In this document: positions 43,023 through 53,391 of the stretch, one piece after another
How positions within the stretch are numbered: position 1 is the stretch's first letter
Layout: each line of letters opens with the position of its first letter
Assembly (NCBI RefSeq): GCF_000230555.1
Contig: NC_016078.1
Location: 3,867,001-3,931,000, forward strand
From: Pelagibacterium halotolerans B2
Lineage (GTDB): Bacteria; Pseudomonadota; Alphaproteobacteria; Rhizobiales; Devosiaceae
Direction of reading: 5' to 3'
Length of the DNA: 64,000 nt
Made by a program: the position numbers and the translations under genes
Notes under the pieces: generated by a model
The model's input: the letters and a program-made list of their open reading frames with translations, nothing else
Told to the model about the DNA's origin: nothing
Database searches by the model: none

Positions 43023-43781
43023 ATGAGTGCCACCATCGAGGATATTTTCAGAAAGACCGCAGGCGCCCCCAGCGGCGGTCCGCTCTATATGCGCCTGCGC
43101 CGTTCCATAGAGGATGCGGTCAAATCGGGCCTCATCAATCCCGGCGATGCGCTGCCCTCCGAGCGCGACATCGCCGCCACCGCCGAGATTTCCCGTGTCA
43201 CCGTGCGCAAGGCCGTCCAGCACCTCGTGGCCGATGGCATCCTGATCCAGCGCCATGGATCGGGCACCTTCGTCGCGCCCACCGTCCAGCGCGTCGAACA
43301 ATCGCTCTCCAGCCTCACCTCGTTCACCGAGGACATGGCGCGGCGCGGCATGACGCTCAGTTCCCAATGGCTCGATCGGGGCCTTTACGATCCCTCCAAC
43401 GAGGAAACCGTCATTCTGGGCCTTGGCGCCGGCGAAAAGGTCGCCCGCATCGCCCGCCTGCGCGTTGCCGATGGCAACCCCCTGGCCATCGAGCGCGCCT
43501 CGCTCGCCGCCTCTGTGCTGCCCGATCCCGACGCCGTCGAAAATTCGCTCTACGCCAAGCTCGACCAGACGGGCAACCGCCCGGTGCGCGCCATCCAGCG
43601 CATAGCCGCGGTCAATCTGGGCAAAAACGATGCCGAATTGCTCGATGTCGCCCCCGGCGCCGCCAGCCTGCGCATCGAGCGCACCTCCTATCTCGCTTCG
43701 GGCAGGATCGTTGAATTCACCCGCTCCATCTATCGCGGCGACGCCTATGATTTCGTCGCCGAACTGCGCCTTCAAACGTGA
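43023..43781 (+). CDS. GntR/HutC-family regulator of the amino-sugar locus
   Basis: A 252-residue regulator with an N-terminal winged helix (PLYMRLRRSIEDAVKSGLINPGDALPSERDIA region, residues 18-50) and a C-terminal UTRA effector domain (SLTSFTEDMARRGM, then LRIERTSYLASGRIVEFTRSIYRGD). NagR/DasR relatives sense GlcNAc-6-P or GlcN-6-P. The ATG at 43023 is preferred; a nearby ATG at 43009 leads to a stop. It diverges from murQ and leads the SIS and nagA genes. Confidence 0.92.
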   Translation: MSATIEDIFRKTAGAPSGGPLYMRLRRSIEDAVKSGLINPGDALPSERDIAATAEISRVTVRKAVQHLVADGILIQRHGSGTFVAPTVQRVEQSLSSLTSFTEDMARRGMTLSSQWLDRGLYDPSNEETVILGLGAGEKVARIARLRVADGNPLAIERASLAASVLPDPDAVENSLYAKLDQTGNRPVRAIQRIAAVNLGKNDAELLDVAPGAASLRIERTSYLASGRIVEFTRSIYRGDAYDFVAELRLQT

Positions 43782-43860
43782 GCGCGGTCAGAAAAAGTTG
43801 CAGACTTTTTCGGTTCGACCGCGCGACCAAACAAGAAGCACCGTGCGACAAAACAGGAAG
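43781..43860. repeat. RIME-like palindromic repeat between gntR and the SIS gene
   Basis: Arms GCGCGGTC (43782-43789) and GACCGCGC (43817-43824) enclose AAAAAGTTGCAGACTTTTT. It begins in the stop codon of the regulator gene and is a diverged member of the family at 29763. Confidence 0.7.
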
Positions 43861-43878
43861 TTAGGATTTATTGCCGGC

Positions 43879-44904
43879 ATGACCCAGACCCATATGAAGC
43901 GCGAAATCGCCGAGATCCCCGCCGCCGTTTCCCGCCTGCTCGGCGAGGGCCGCCCGGCGCTCGATGCGGCCGCCAAGGCGCTGGCCGGTGCCGATCCGCG
44001 CCTCGTCATAACCATCGCCCGCGGCTCGTCCGATCATGCGGCGAGCTATTTCAAATATGCTTGCGAGCTTGCCACCGGCACCCCCGTCGCCTCGGTCGGC
44101 CCCTCCATCGCCTCGATCTATGGCGTCGATCTCAAGCTCGACCGCGCCGCCGCCATCGGCATTTCCCAGTCCGGCAAAAGCCCCGACATCGTCGCCATGC
44201 TGCAAAGCGCCTCGCGCTCGGGCGCAACCGCCATCGCCATCACCAACACCCCGGCCTCCCCATTGGCCGAGGCGGCTCATCACGTCATCGACATTTGCGC
44301 CGGAACCGAGCAATCGGTGGCCGCCACCAAGACCTTCGTGACCTCCGCGGTCGCCGGTCTGGCTCTCGTTGCCGGCTGGACGGGCGACAGGGCCCTGCTC
44401 GGTGCCCTCGACGCCCTTCCCGAAGCGCTCGAAAATGCGCTTTCCTGCGACTGGTCGCCCCTTGTCGAAGCCACGGCCAATGCCAATTCGCTTTACGTGC
44501 TCGGCCGCGGCCCGGGCGCCGCCATCGCCCACGAAGCGGCGCTCAAATTCAAGGAAACCTCGGGCCTGCATGCCGAGGCCTATTCCACCGCCGAAGTGCT
44601 GCACGGCCCCGCCGCCATCGTCCAGAAAGGGTTCCCCGTCCTTGCGCTCAGCGCGGCGGACAAGGCCCGTTCCTCGATCCTTGAAACCTGCGCCCTTCTG
44701 GCCGGGCAGGGTGGTTCGGTTTTCGTCACCGATTCCCAACCCGGCGCCGGTATTGCGCTTCCCGTTGCCCGCACCGGCCATCCGCTGACCGATCCAATCG
44801 CGCTGGTCGTCTCGTTTTACGGCTTCATCGAAGCGCTGGCCCGCCATCGCGGCTTTAACCCCGACGAGCCCCCGCATCTGCGCAAGGTAACCTCGACCCT
44901 ATGA
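43879..44904 (+). CDS. Double-SIS-domain protein, glucosamine-6-phosphate deaminase-like (NagB-II type)
   Basis: A 341-residue protein with two SIS domains, matching the isomerase half of GlmS without the glutaminase part. ARGSSDHAA and ISQSGKSPD (phosphate-binding Ser/Thr loops), EQSVAATKTF and GRGPGAAIAHEAALKFKET are all GlmS-like. In nag loci such proteins act as GlcN-6-P deaminase (NagB-II) or related isomerases; that role is inferred from nagA immediately downstream. The ATG at 43879 is used; a second ATG five codons later is possible. Its stop overlaps the nagA start. Confidence 0.88.
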   Translation: MTQTHMKREIAEIPAAVSRLLGEGRPALDAAAKALAGADPRLVITIARGSSDHAASYFKYACELATGTPVASVGPSIASIYGVDLKLDRAAAIGISQSGKSPDIVAMLQSASRSGATAIAITNTPASPLAEAAHHVIDICAGTEQSVAATKTFVTSAVAGLALVAGWTGDRALLGALDALPEALENALSCDWSPLVEATANANSLYVLGRGPGAAIAHEAALKFKETSGLHAEAYSTAEVLHGPAAIVQKGFPVLALSAADKARSSILETCALLAGQGGSVFVTDSQPGAGIALPVARTGHPLTDPIALVVSFYGFIEALARHRGFNPDEPPHLRKVTSTL

Positions 44905-46052
44905 CAATGTTTTCGCTCTCGGCACCGAAAATCTTTGATGGCCAGTCCTGGCACGAAGGTCGCGTCGTCCTGGTCGAGGACGACCGCGTCAAAGCCATTC
45001 TTCACCCCGCCGACGTCCCGGACGGCACCGCCGAAATCGATCTTGGCCACGGCATGCTGGTGCCCGGCTTCATCGATCTGCAGGTCAACGGCGCCGGCGG
45101 CGTCCTGTTCAATGAGGACCGCAGCGTGGGTGGCCTGCAAGAACTCTGCGCCGCCAATTTCCAGTTCGGCACCACGGCCCTGCTGCCCACCCTCGTCACC
45201 GATACGCGCGAGGTCACGCGCCAGGCCCTTGATGCCGGCATGGCCGCCAGCGCGCAAAAAGTGCCAGGCTTTATCGGCCTTCATATCGAAGGGCCGCACC
45301 TCTCGGTCGCCCGCAAGGGCGCCCATAATCCCGATTATGTCCGCCCCATGGACGAAGCGGATTTGCTCGCGCTCCTGAAAGCCCGGCAGGCCATGCCCGC
45401 GCTTCTGACCACTGTTGCGGTGGAATCGGTTGGCCCCGACCAGATCGCCCGGCTGGCTCAGGCAGGCGTCACCGTTTCGCTCGGCCATTCCGATACCGGC
45501 ATTGCCGGCGCGGTGCTGGCCTTTGAAGCGGGTGCAACCATGGTCACCCACCTGTTCAACGCCATGAGCCAGCTTGGCAACCGCGAACCGGGCCTTGTTG
45601 GCGCCGCGCTCGCCAATGGCGTCTGGGCCGGCCTCATCGCCGATGGCATCCATGTCGATCCGGCAACCATCGGCATCGCGCTGCGCGCCAAGAGAGGACC
45701 GGGAAAGGTCTTTCTCGTCACCGATGCCATGTCCCCCATGGGCACCGACATGACCGGCTTTACCCTCAATGGCCGCGACATCGTCCGCGCCGATGGTGCG
45801 CTGCGGCTGGCCGATGGCACCCTGGCCGGAGCCGATCTCACCATGATCGACGCCGTCGCCTATATGCACAGGACCATCGGGCTCGATCTGGCCGAGGTCC
45901 TGCGCATGGCCTCGCTTTACCCCGCCCGGGCCATCGGGCTCGCCGAAACGATCGGGCATCTGGGCTCGGGCGCCGCGGCGTCCATGGTGCACCTGTCTGA
46001 TGATTTGGGTGTTGAGGGCGTCTGGGTCGAAGGCGACAAGGTTTTTGGCTGA
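44901..46052 (+). CDS. nagA: N-acetylglucosamine-6-phosphate deacetylase
   Basis: A 383-residue amidohydrolase turning GlcNAc-6-P into GlcN-6-P and acetate. Metal and catalytic motifs are intact: PGFIDLQVNG, HIEGPHLS (metal Glu), LGHSDTG and THLFNAMSQ (metal His), IADGIHVDP and VTDAMSPMG (catalytic Asp). The ATG overlaps the SIS stop (ATGA), so both are co-translated. Together they convert the MurQ product to fructose-6-phosphate. Confidence 0.96.
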   Translation: MTMFSLSAPKIFDGQSWHEGRVVLVEDDRVKAILHPADVPDGTAEIDLGHGMLVPGFIDLQVNGAGGVLFNEDRSVGGLQELCAANFQFGTTALLPTLVTDTREVTRQALDAGMAASAQKVPGFIGLHIEGPHLSVARKGAHNPDYVRPMDEADLLALLKARQAMPALLTTVAVESVGPDQIARLAQAGVTVSLGHSDTGIAGAVLAFEAGATMVTHLFNAMSQLGNREPGLVGAALANGVWAGLIADGIHVDPATIGIALRAKRGPGKVFLVTDAMSPMGTDMTGFTLNGRDIVRADGALRLADGTLAGADLTMIDAVAYMHRTIGLDLAEVLRMASLYPARAIGLAETIGHLGSGAAASMVHLSDDLGVEGVWVEGDKVFG

Positions 46053-46090
46053 AGCCGTTAAGGTCTGACCCCATCCGTTCGCTGACCCCC

Positions 46091-46200
46091 AGCCCTTCGC
46101 TTCCCCGGCGAAAGCCGGGGCCGAGCAGCGCTGCCCTAAGCGCCGGCGCCCGAGGCAAAGCACATAGACCCCGGCTTTGGCCGGGGAAGCGCTGGAAGCA
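46091..46200. repeat. Intergenic palindromic repeat pair
   Basis: TTCCCCGGCGAAAGCCGGGG near 46099 and its inverted copy CCCCGGCTTTGGCCGGGGAAGCG near 46169, related to the elements at 23131 and 33709. Confidence 0.65.
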
Positions 46201-46229
46201 AAATCGATGCTGTGTAAACTCAGCGCGCC

Positions 46230-46667
46230 CTAGCTCGCCTTTTCCAGCAGGTCCACTTCCCCGATGGCGTCGGCCAAAGTCGTGCGGTCGAGCACGGCGC
46301 GCGTTGCGTCGGTCACCTTGGAAAACACGTGCCGGATTTCGCAATCGTCCTCGCTGCGGCAGTCGATGCACCGCCGATAGGCGATTTTCGAGAGGCAGGG
46401 CAGGGGCGCGATCGGCCCATCGATGATGCGCAGCACCTCCCCGAAGCTCACTTCGCCCGGGGCTTTAAGCAACAGATATCCGCCCGCCTTGCCGCGCTTG
46501 GACATCACGATGCCGCTGCGCTTGAGTTCGAGCAGGATCTGTTCGAGAAATTTTTTCGGAATGTCCTGCCCGGCGGCGATTTCCGAGATCATCAGGCTTT
46601 CGCCTTCGCCGGCGCGCGTCAGCGCCACAAGGGCGCGCAGGGCGTAGCGGGCTTTTTGCGAAATCAT
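46230..46667 (-). CDS. Rrf2-family regulator with a cysteine cluster
   Basis: A 145-residue winged-helix regulator of the Rrf2/IscR superfamily: ISQKARYALRALVAL, SEIAAGQDIPKKFLEQILLEL recognition helices and GKAGGYLL wing. A cysteine cluster PCLSKIAYRRCIDCRSEDDC (four Cys) is placed where IscR/NsrR bind an Fe-S cluster, but spacing differs from IscR. It may sense iron, sulfur or redox state. The ATG at 46667 starts the family motif; upstream codons overlap the divergent gene's control region. Confidence 0.88.
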   Translation of the reverse strand: MISQKARYALRALVALTRAGEGESLMISEIAAGQDIPKKFLEQILLELKRSGIVMSKRGKAGGYLLLKAPGEVSFGEVLRIIDGPIAPLPCLSKIAYRRCIDCRSEDDCEIRHVFSKVTDATRAVLDRTTLADAIGEVDLLEKAS

Positions 46668-46794
46668 CGACACGAGAGGCAGGCGCTCCTCATAAAAGGC
46701 GGTTATGTCATAATTGGCCTTGGCCCGCGGCGCAACCTCTTGACCTTTGTCACAACTCGTATGCCAATATCGCCAGAGCGCGGGGAGGCTGGAA

Positions 46795-47142
46795 ATGGCG
46801 CAGGCGACGGGTATAGGCGGGGTGTTCTTTCGTTCGCGCGACCCCGAGGCGCTGGCCAGATGGTATGAAACCCATCTCGGCGTCCCCGGCTTCTGGGAGC
46901 AGGAGACCGGCATGACGGTCTTTGCCCCCTTCAAGCGCGAAACCGACTATTTCCCTGCCGACAGGCAGTGGATGATAAATTTCCGCGTCGACGATCTTTC
47001 GGCCCTCATGGCCGACCTCGGACAGGCCGGAATTGAGATCGAAACCCGCGCCGAGTGGGACACCCCCGAAACCGGCCGCTTCGCCCGCATTCACGACCCC
47101 GAAGGCAATCCCATCGAATTGTGGGAACCACCCGCAGGCTGA
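46795..47142 (+). CDS. VOC-superfamily (glyoxalase-like) protein
   Basis: A 115-residue single vicinal-oxygen-chelate domain: GGVFFRSRDPEALARWYETHLG, a central strand VDDL and the C-terminal HDPEGNPIELWEP motif with a metal-ligand Glu. Such small proteins may be glyoxalase-, dioxygenase- or resistance-type; no substrate is evident. The ATG at 46795 follows GGGGAGG. It is divergent from the Rrf2 regulator across 127 bases and could be its target. Confidence 0.88.
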   Translation: MAQATGIGGVFFRSRDPEALARWYETHLGVPGFWEQETGMTVFAPFKRETDYFPADRQWMINFRVDDLSALMADLGQAGIEIETRAEWDTPETGRFARIHDPEGNPIELWEPPAG

Positions 47143-47340
47143 CACAGCGCGGCGGCCTACCCGGCAATTCGTTCTGATTTCCCCTTGGGCGGCACTCAGC
47201 CCGTTGCCGTGATTCAGGCGTGTTCGCCGCCGCTTTCATGGGGGAGAAAGCTGTGCAGCAATCGCGCACAAAAATTTTTTTGCCAATATTTTCAGCAAAT
47301 CGTACCCTCAAGTACGCCGGAGCAGCCCGGAATTTGGCAG

Positions 47341-47364
47341 TTTTTTGACCGGATAGTCAAAAAA
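47341..47364. promoter_or_regulatory. Perfect palindrome TTTTTTGAC-N6-GTCAAAAAA
   Basis: Nine-base perfect arms around CGGATA, in the long spacer upstream of the peptide importer. It may be a regulator-binding site or a bidirectional transcription barrier after the VOC gene. Confidence 0.45.
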
Positions 47365-47506
47365 GGACAGCATATCTGACGTAAACGTCCGCCACATACC
47401 CATTGCGCGATCAAACAAAAGACGCTTTGTTGCGGCTTCGGCGCGCAACGCCCCGGGTGCAAAACCCTTACGCGTTGCTGGCCCCAAGTCGCAGGGAGGG
47501 ATCGTC

Positions 47507-47554
47507 ATGCAAAAAAAGATAATCCCTGCACATCGATCAACAGAAAGAGCTTAA
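47507..47554 (+). CDS. Possible 15-residue leader peptide
   Basis: ATG CAA AAA AAG opens a 15-residue ORF (MQKKIIPAHRSTERA) preceded by a strong GGGAGGGAT ribosome site six bases upstream. It lies 156 bases before the oligopeptide-binding protein gene. It may be a leader peptide or chance; no regulatory codon run is evident. Confidence 0.2.
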   Translation: MQKKIIPAHRSTERA

Positions 47555-47710
47555 TCGTCTGACCGTGCCGTTTCGACATATTCGACCCCAAAGTCAGTAT
47601 CTCGTTCCGGCCCAACAGGCGGGGGCGTTTTCTGGATGATGGCTTCCGCCATCGGCGTCCGGCAAAGGGCGCCGATGGCGGGTAATTTTTGTCAAGGGGA
47701 TTAACTCGAT

Positions 47711-49288
47711 ATGCGAAACACGCTCTCCGGCATTGCGGTGGCACTTTTTGCCTCCACCATGCTTGTTGGCGCGGCCAGCGCCGAAACGCTGCGCTGGGCC
47801 CGTCAGTCCGATGCTCTCACGCTCGATCCGCACTCCCAGAACCAGGGCGTGACCCACACCTTCAACCACCACATCTACGAGACCCTTCTCGACCGCGATG
47901 TGGAGGGCAATCTTCAGGCGCGCCTGGCGACCGATTGGTACGTCAAGGAAGGCGACGAAACCGTCTGGGTCTTCGAGCTCCGTGAAGGCGTGACCTTCCA
48001 CGGTGGCGAAGAGTTCACCGCCGAGGACGTGGTGTTCTCCATCGAGCGCGCCAAGTCCGAAAATTCCAACATGCGTCAGCTTCACGCCGACGTGGAAAGC
48101 GTGGCTGCCGTCGACGACTACACTGTCGAATTCCAGATGGCCGGCCCGTCCCCGCTCTATCCCAACAACATCACCAACACCTTCATCATGGACAAGGGCT
48201 GGTCGGAAGAAAACGACCTTACCGAAGTCCAGGATTTTGCTGCCGGTGAGGAAAACTTCGCCGTCCGCAACACCAACGGCACCGGCCCCTATGTCCTCGC
48301 CGAACGCGACCCCGACGTCCGCTCGGTGTTGACGGTGAACGAAGATTGGTGGGGCGATGCTCCTGCCGTCACCGAGATCGTCTACACCCCGATCGCCGAC
48401 AACGCGACCCGCGTCGCTGCCCTGCTTTCGGGTGAAGTCGATCTGGTGCAGGACGTTCCCGTCCAGGATATCGAGCGCCTCGCGGGCACCGACGGCATCA
48501 AGGTCGAGACCGGCCCTGAAAACCGCACGATCTATTTCGGCTACGCCATGGATGACGAGCCGCTCATCAGCTCCAACATCACCGACGAAAACCCCTTCGC
48601 CAACCCGCTGGTGCGCGAAGCCATGTCGCTGGTCATCGACCGCGAGGCCATTCGTCAGGTCGTGATGCGCGGCCAGTCGCTGCCCACTTGCGTCAACATG
48701 CCTCCGTTCGTGAACGGCTGGACCGAAGAGCTCGACGCCTGCCCGGCGGTCGATGTCGAACGCGCAACCGAGCTGATGGCTGAAGCCGGCTATCCCGATG
48801 GCTTCTCGGTCACCCTCGACACCCCCAATGACCGCTACGTCAACGACGAAGCGATCGCTCAGGCTGTCGTGGGCATGCTCGGCCAGATCGGCATCGATGT
48901 GACCCTGGCCTCGCGCCCGGTCGCCCAGCACTCTCCGCTCATCCTCAACAACGAGACGGATTTCTATCTCCTGGGCTGGGGCGTTCCCACCTTCGATTCC
49001 GCTTACAACTTCAACGATCTGGTTCACACCAAGGACGATGAATACGGCACCTACAACATCGGTCTCTATTCCAACCCGGAAGTCGATGAAATGATCGAAT
49101 CGCTGGGCACCATGACCGATCTCGATGCCCGTAACGCGGTGATCGCCGACATCTGGGCCCAGGTTCAGGAAGATCGCGTCTTCATCCCGGTCCACAATCA
49201 GGTGCTGGCCTACGCCATGCGCGGTGACATGACCCTCGCCGTGCATCCGGAAAACCAGCCCTCCATGACAGGGGTCGTCTTCGAGTAA
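47711..49288 (+). CDS. Peptide/nickel-type ABC transporter binding protein (SBP family 5)
   Basis: A 525-residue periplasmic binding protein with a signal peptide ending ASAETL. Family 5 features are present: LRWARQSDALTLDPH, VWVFELREGVTFHGGEEFTAEDVVFSIERA and a C-terminal dual-lobe motif. Family members bind di/oligopeptides, opines, or other compounds, so the ligand is undetermined. A large hairpin after the stop separates it from the permeases. Confidence 0.93.
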   Translation: MRNTLSGIAVALFASTMLVGAASAETLRWARQSDALTLDPHSQNQGVTHTFNHHIYETLLDRDVEGNLQARLATDWYVKEGDETVWVFELREGVTFHGGEEFTAEDVVFSIERAKSENSNMRQLHADVESVAAVDDYTVEFQMAGPSPLYPNNITNTFIMDKGWSEENDLTEVQDFAAGEENFAVRNTNGTGPYVLAERDPDVRSVLTVNEDWWGDAPAVTEIVYTPIADNATRVAALLSGEVDLVQDVPVQDIERLAGTDGIKVETGPENRTIYFGYAMDDEPLISSNITDENPFANPLVREAMSLVIDREAIRQVVMRGQSLPTCVNMPPFVNGWTEELDACPAVDVERATELMAEAGYPDGFSVTLDTPNDRYVNDEAIAQAVVGMLGQIGIDVTLASRPVAQHSPLILNNETDFYLLGWGVPTFDSAYNFNDLVHTKDDEYGTYNIGLYSNPEVDEMIESLGTMTDLDARNAVIADIWAQVQEDRVFIPVHNQVLAYAMRGDMTLAVHPENQPSMTGVVFE

Positions 49289-49309
49289 GACGGTTGTTCT
49301 GACAGGGCG

Positions 49310-49349
49310 CCGCGCCACGACTTTAGGTTTAAAGTGGTGGCGCGGCGTT
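49310..49349 (+). terminator. Long hairpin between binding-protein and permease genes
   Basis: Eleven-base perfect arms CGCCGCGCCAC and GTGGCGCGGCG enclose a second ACTTTA/TAAAGT stem, followed by TTTCG. It probably attenuates transcription into the permease genes. Confidence 0.75.
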
Positions 49350-49491
49350 TCGTATTCCTCGCCCCATCCGGCCGCCCCGCCCGGCCGCGATTGTAGTCGG
49401 CGAATTTTCCGATAAAGTCCAAGACGCACACGCCGACAGATACGGGATGCTCCCGGTCCGCCGCGCAAAAGCGTTCACGGAGACCACGTCA

Positions 49492-50472
49492 ATGCTGGCC
49501 TTCATTTTCAAACGGCTCGGGCAATCGATATTGGTGATGCTCGCCGTCGCCCTGATTGCATTCATCATGTTCCGCTATGTGGGCGATCCCGTCGCCTCCA
49601 TGGTGTCCCAGGAAGCCTCGATCGCCGATCAGGAGCTCCTGCGCGAGCGCCTTGGCTTGAACGATCCGTTCTACGAGCAGTTCTTCCGCTTCATCGTCAA
49701 CGCTGTGCAAGGCAATTTCGGAATCTCGTACCGCCTGCAAACACCGGTTGCCGAACTCGTCATGTCGCGCCTGCCCGCCACAATCGAGCTGGCGCTCACC
49801 TCGGCCACCATCGCCCTGGTCTTCGGCATTCTGGCCGGCGTCTTTACCGCGCTCAACCGCAAGAATCCGGCAGCCGCCGCCATCATGGCGTTTTCGCTGA
49901 TCGGGGTGTCGCTGCCCACCTTCCTGATCGGCATCGGGCTCATCTACATTTTTGCCGTCGAGCTGCAATGGCTGCCCAGTTTCGGGCGCGGCCAGGTCAT
50001 CGATTTCGGCTGGTGGACCACCGGCTTTTTCACCGAAACCGGCCTGCGCTCGATCATTTTGCCCGCCATCACCCTCTCGCTGTTCCAGATGACGCTCATC
50101 ATGCGCCTGGTGCGCGCGGAAATGCTCGAGGTGCTGCGCCAGGATTATATAAAGTTCGCCCGCGCCCGCGGCCTTTCCAAGCGCGCCATCAACTTCTCGC
50201 ACGCTTTGAAAAACACGATGGTCCCCGTCATCACCATCGCCGGGTTGCAACTGGGCTCGATCATCACCGGGGCCCTGATCACCGAAACCGTGTTCCAGTG
50301 GCCCGGCATCGGATCGCTGTTTTTATCCTCGGTCGCCGTGGTCGACGTGCCGGTCATGGCCGCCTATCTGATCTTTGTCGGCTTCGTGTTCGTCGTCGTC
50401 AATCTCATCGTCGACATACTCTATTACGTCGTGGACCCGCGCCTGCGGGTCGGCGCGGCAAAGGGGCATTGA
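49492..50472 (+). CDS. Peptide ABC transporter permease 1 (DppB-like)
   Basis: A 326-residue permease of the DppB/OppB class with six helices: an N-terminal helix, FRYVGDPV, LRERLGLNDPFYEQF and the EAA-type loop (FARARGLSKRAINFSHALKN near 228-248). The ATG at 49492 follows GGAG; codons upstream to 49447 lack support. It precedes the second permease by three bases. Confidence 0.94.
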   Translation: MLAFIFKRLGQSILVMLAVALIAFIMFRYVGDPVASMVSQEASIADQELLRERLGLNDPFYEQFFRFIVNAVQGNFGISYRLQTPVAELVMSRLPATIELALTSATIALVFGILAGVFTALNRKNPAAAAIMAFSLIGVSLPTFLIGIGLIYIFAVELQWLPSFGRGQVIDFGWWTTGFFTETGLRSIILPAITLSLFQMTLIMRLVRAEMLEVLRQDYIKFARARGLSKRAINFSHALKNTMVPVITIAGLQLGSIITGALITETVFQWPGIGSLFLSSVAVVDVPVMAAYLIFVGFVFVVVNLIVDILYYVVDPRLRVGAAKGH

Positions 50473-50475
50473 GCC

Positions 50476-51413
50476 ATGAACGACATCACCCCCACAGCCC
50501 CCAAAAGCCGTTTTGCCCGCATCGTCGATTCCGACATTTTCTATTCCTACCGCACCTCGCCGGTGGCCATCGTCTCCTCGATCGTTGCGACGGTGCTGAT
50601 CCTCGCTGCGATTTTCGCGCCCTTTATCGCGCCCTATGACCCTTTCAACCCGCGCACCCTCAACCTCATGAACGGGTTTACCCCGCCCATGAGCGAGAGT
50701 TTCTCGGGCAGCTTCTTCATGCTCGGGTCGGACCATCAGGGGCGCGACGTGTTCTCGGCCATTCTCTATGGCTCGCGCGTTTCGCTCATGGTGGGCCTGT
50801 CGGCCATCCTTTTCGCCATGGTGCTCGGCGTCACTTTGGGCCTGATCGCCGGCTATCGCGGCGGGCTGACCGATACCATCATCATGCGCGTCGCCGACGT
50901 GCAGCTTTCCTTCCCCTCCATCCTGATCGCGCTTTTGATCTTCGGCATCGCCCGCGGCATCATTCCGCCCAACCAGCGCGAATCCATGGCGATTTTCGTC
51001 CTGATCTTTTCCATCGGACTGTCGGACTGGGCCCAGTTCGCCCGCACCGTGCGCGGCACCACAATGGTCGAGCGGCAAAAGGATTATGTTTCCGCCGCCC
51101 GCATCATCGGGGTCAAGCCGGTGTTCATCCTCATCCGCCACATCCTGCCCAACGTCCTCGGCCCGGTGCTGGTCATCGGCACCATTGGCCTGGCCCTCGC
51201 CATCATCGCCGAAGCCACGCTCTCGTTCCTGGGCGTCGGCGTTCCGCCCACCCAGCCCTCGCTGGGCACGCTGATCCGCATCGGCCAGCAATTCCTGTTC
51301 TCGGGCGAGTGGTGGATCCTGTTTTTCCCTGCCATCACGCTTGTGCTCCTGGCCCTGTCGGTCAACCTTCTTGGTGACTGGCTGCGTGACGCCCTGAACC
51401 CGAGGCTGCGCTG

Positions 51414-51414
<1 letters not shown>
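50476..51414 (+). CDS. Peptide ABC transporter permease 2 (DppC-like)
   Basis: A 312-residue DppC/OppC-type permease. It has a cytoplasmic N-terminal tail before the first helix, FMLGSDHQGRDVFSAILYGSRVSL typical of this class near residues 77-100, and a docking loop (YVSAARIIGVKPVFILIRHILPN region). It ends GDWLRDALNPRLR. The stop overlaps the ATPase start by one base. Confidence 0.95.
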
Positions 51415-53072
<1,658 letters not shown>

Positions 53073-53391
53073 CATCCGGCGTTCCGGCCGTAGCGCCTGC
53101 CGCGCCACCCTCTCTCATCCTCCCCCGTCGAGGGGGAGGTGTTGCATTGGGGATTTGGAACCGCTTGCACGCCGTCTTGGCAGTCCCTTCCCGTAATGGT
53201 GAGGGTCGGTGCGATTGGCACCAACGCCGCACCATCCCTGGAAGCACCCTATGCTGCGCTAATTATGGGCACGCCTGGACGAGCCCTTGGCGAGGACCCC
53301 GGCGAACGTTTTCGCCGCCCCGAGGGGCAGCATTTTTCACAGTGCGGTTTTAGCGCGTCATGAAAAATGCGGTGCGCCCCGTGAGGCAAAA
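53073..53391. other. Spacer between the peptide importer and zur
   Basis: No gene supported. It contains the spacer repeat CCTCCCCCGTCGAGGGGGAGG (53117-53138) and an inverted repeat with ten-base perfect arms GCATTTTTCA (53330-53339) and TGAAAAATGC (53361-53370), close to the 3' end of zur. Transcription is convergent here, so the inverted repeat may act as a two-way terminator. Confidence 0.5.

Larger units (their letters stand above)
47143..47710. other. Long control region upstream of the peptide ABC operon
   Basis: No gene of normal length in 568 bases. It holds a perfect palindrome at 47341-47364 and a possible 15-codon ORF at 47507-47554. An AT-rich stretch (47268-47300) and GC-rich inverted GCGTTGC/GCAACGC segments near 47446-47480 suggest a structured leader before the binding-protein gene. 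Confidence 0.5.

Noticed and set aside
44817..46163. Minus-strand ORF of 448 residues
   Set aside because: Antisense to nagA, whose metal-site motifs are intact.
47594..49468. Minus-strand ORF of 624 residues
   Set aside because: Antisense to the peptide-binding protein gene, which has a signal peptide and family motifs.
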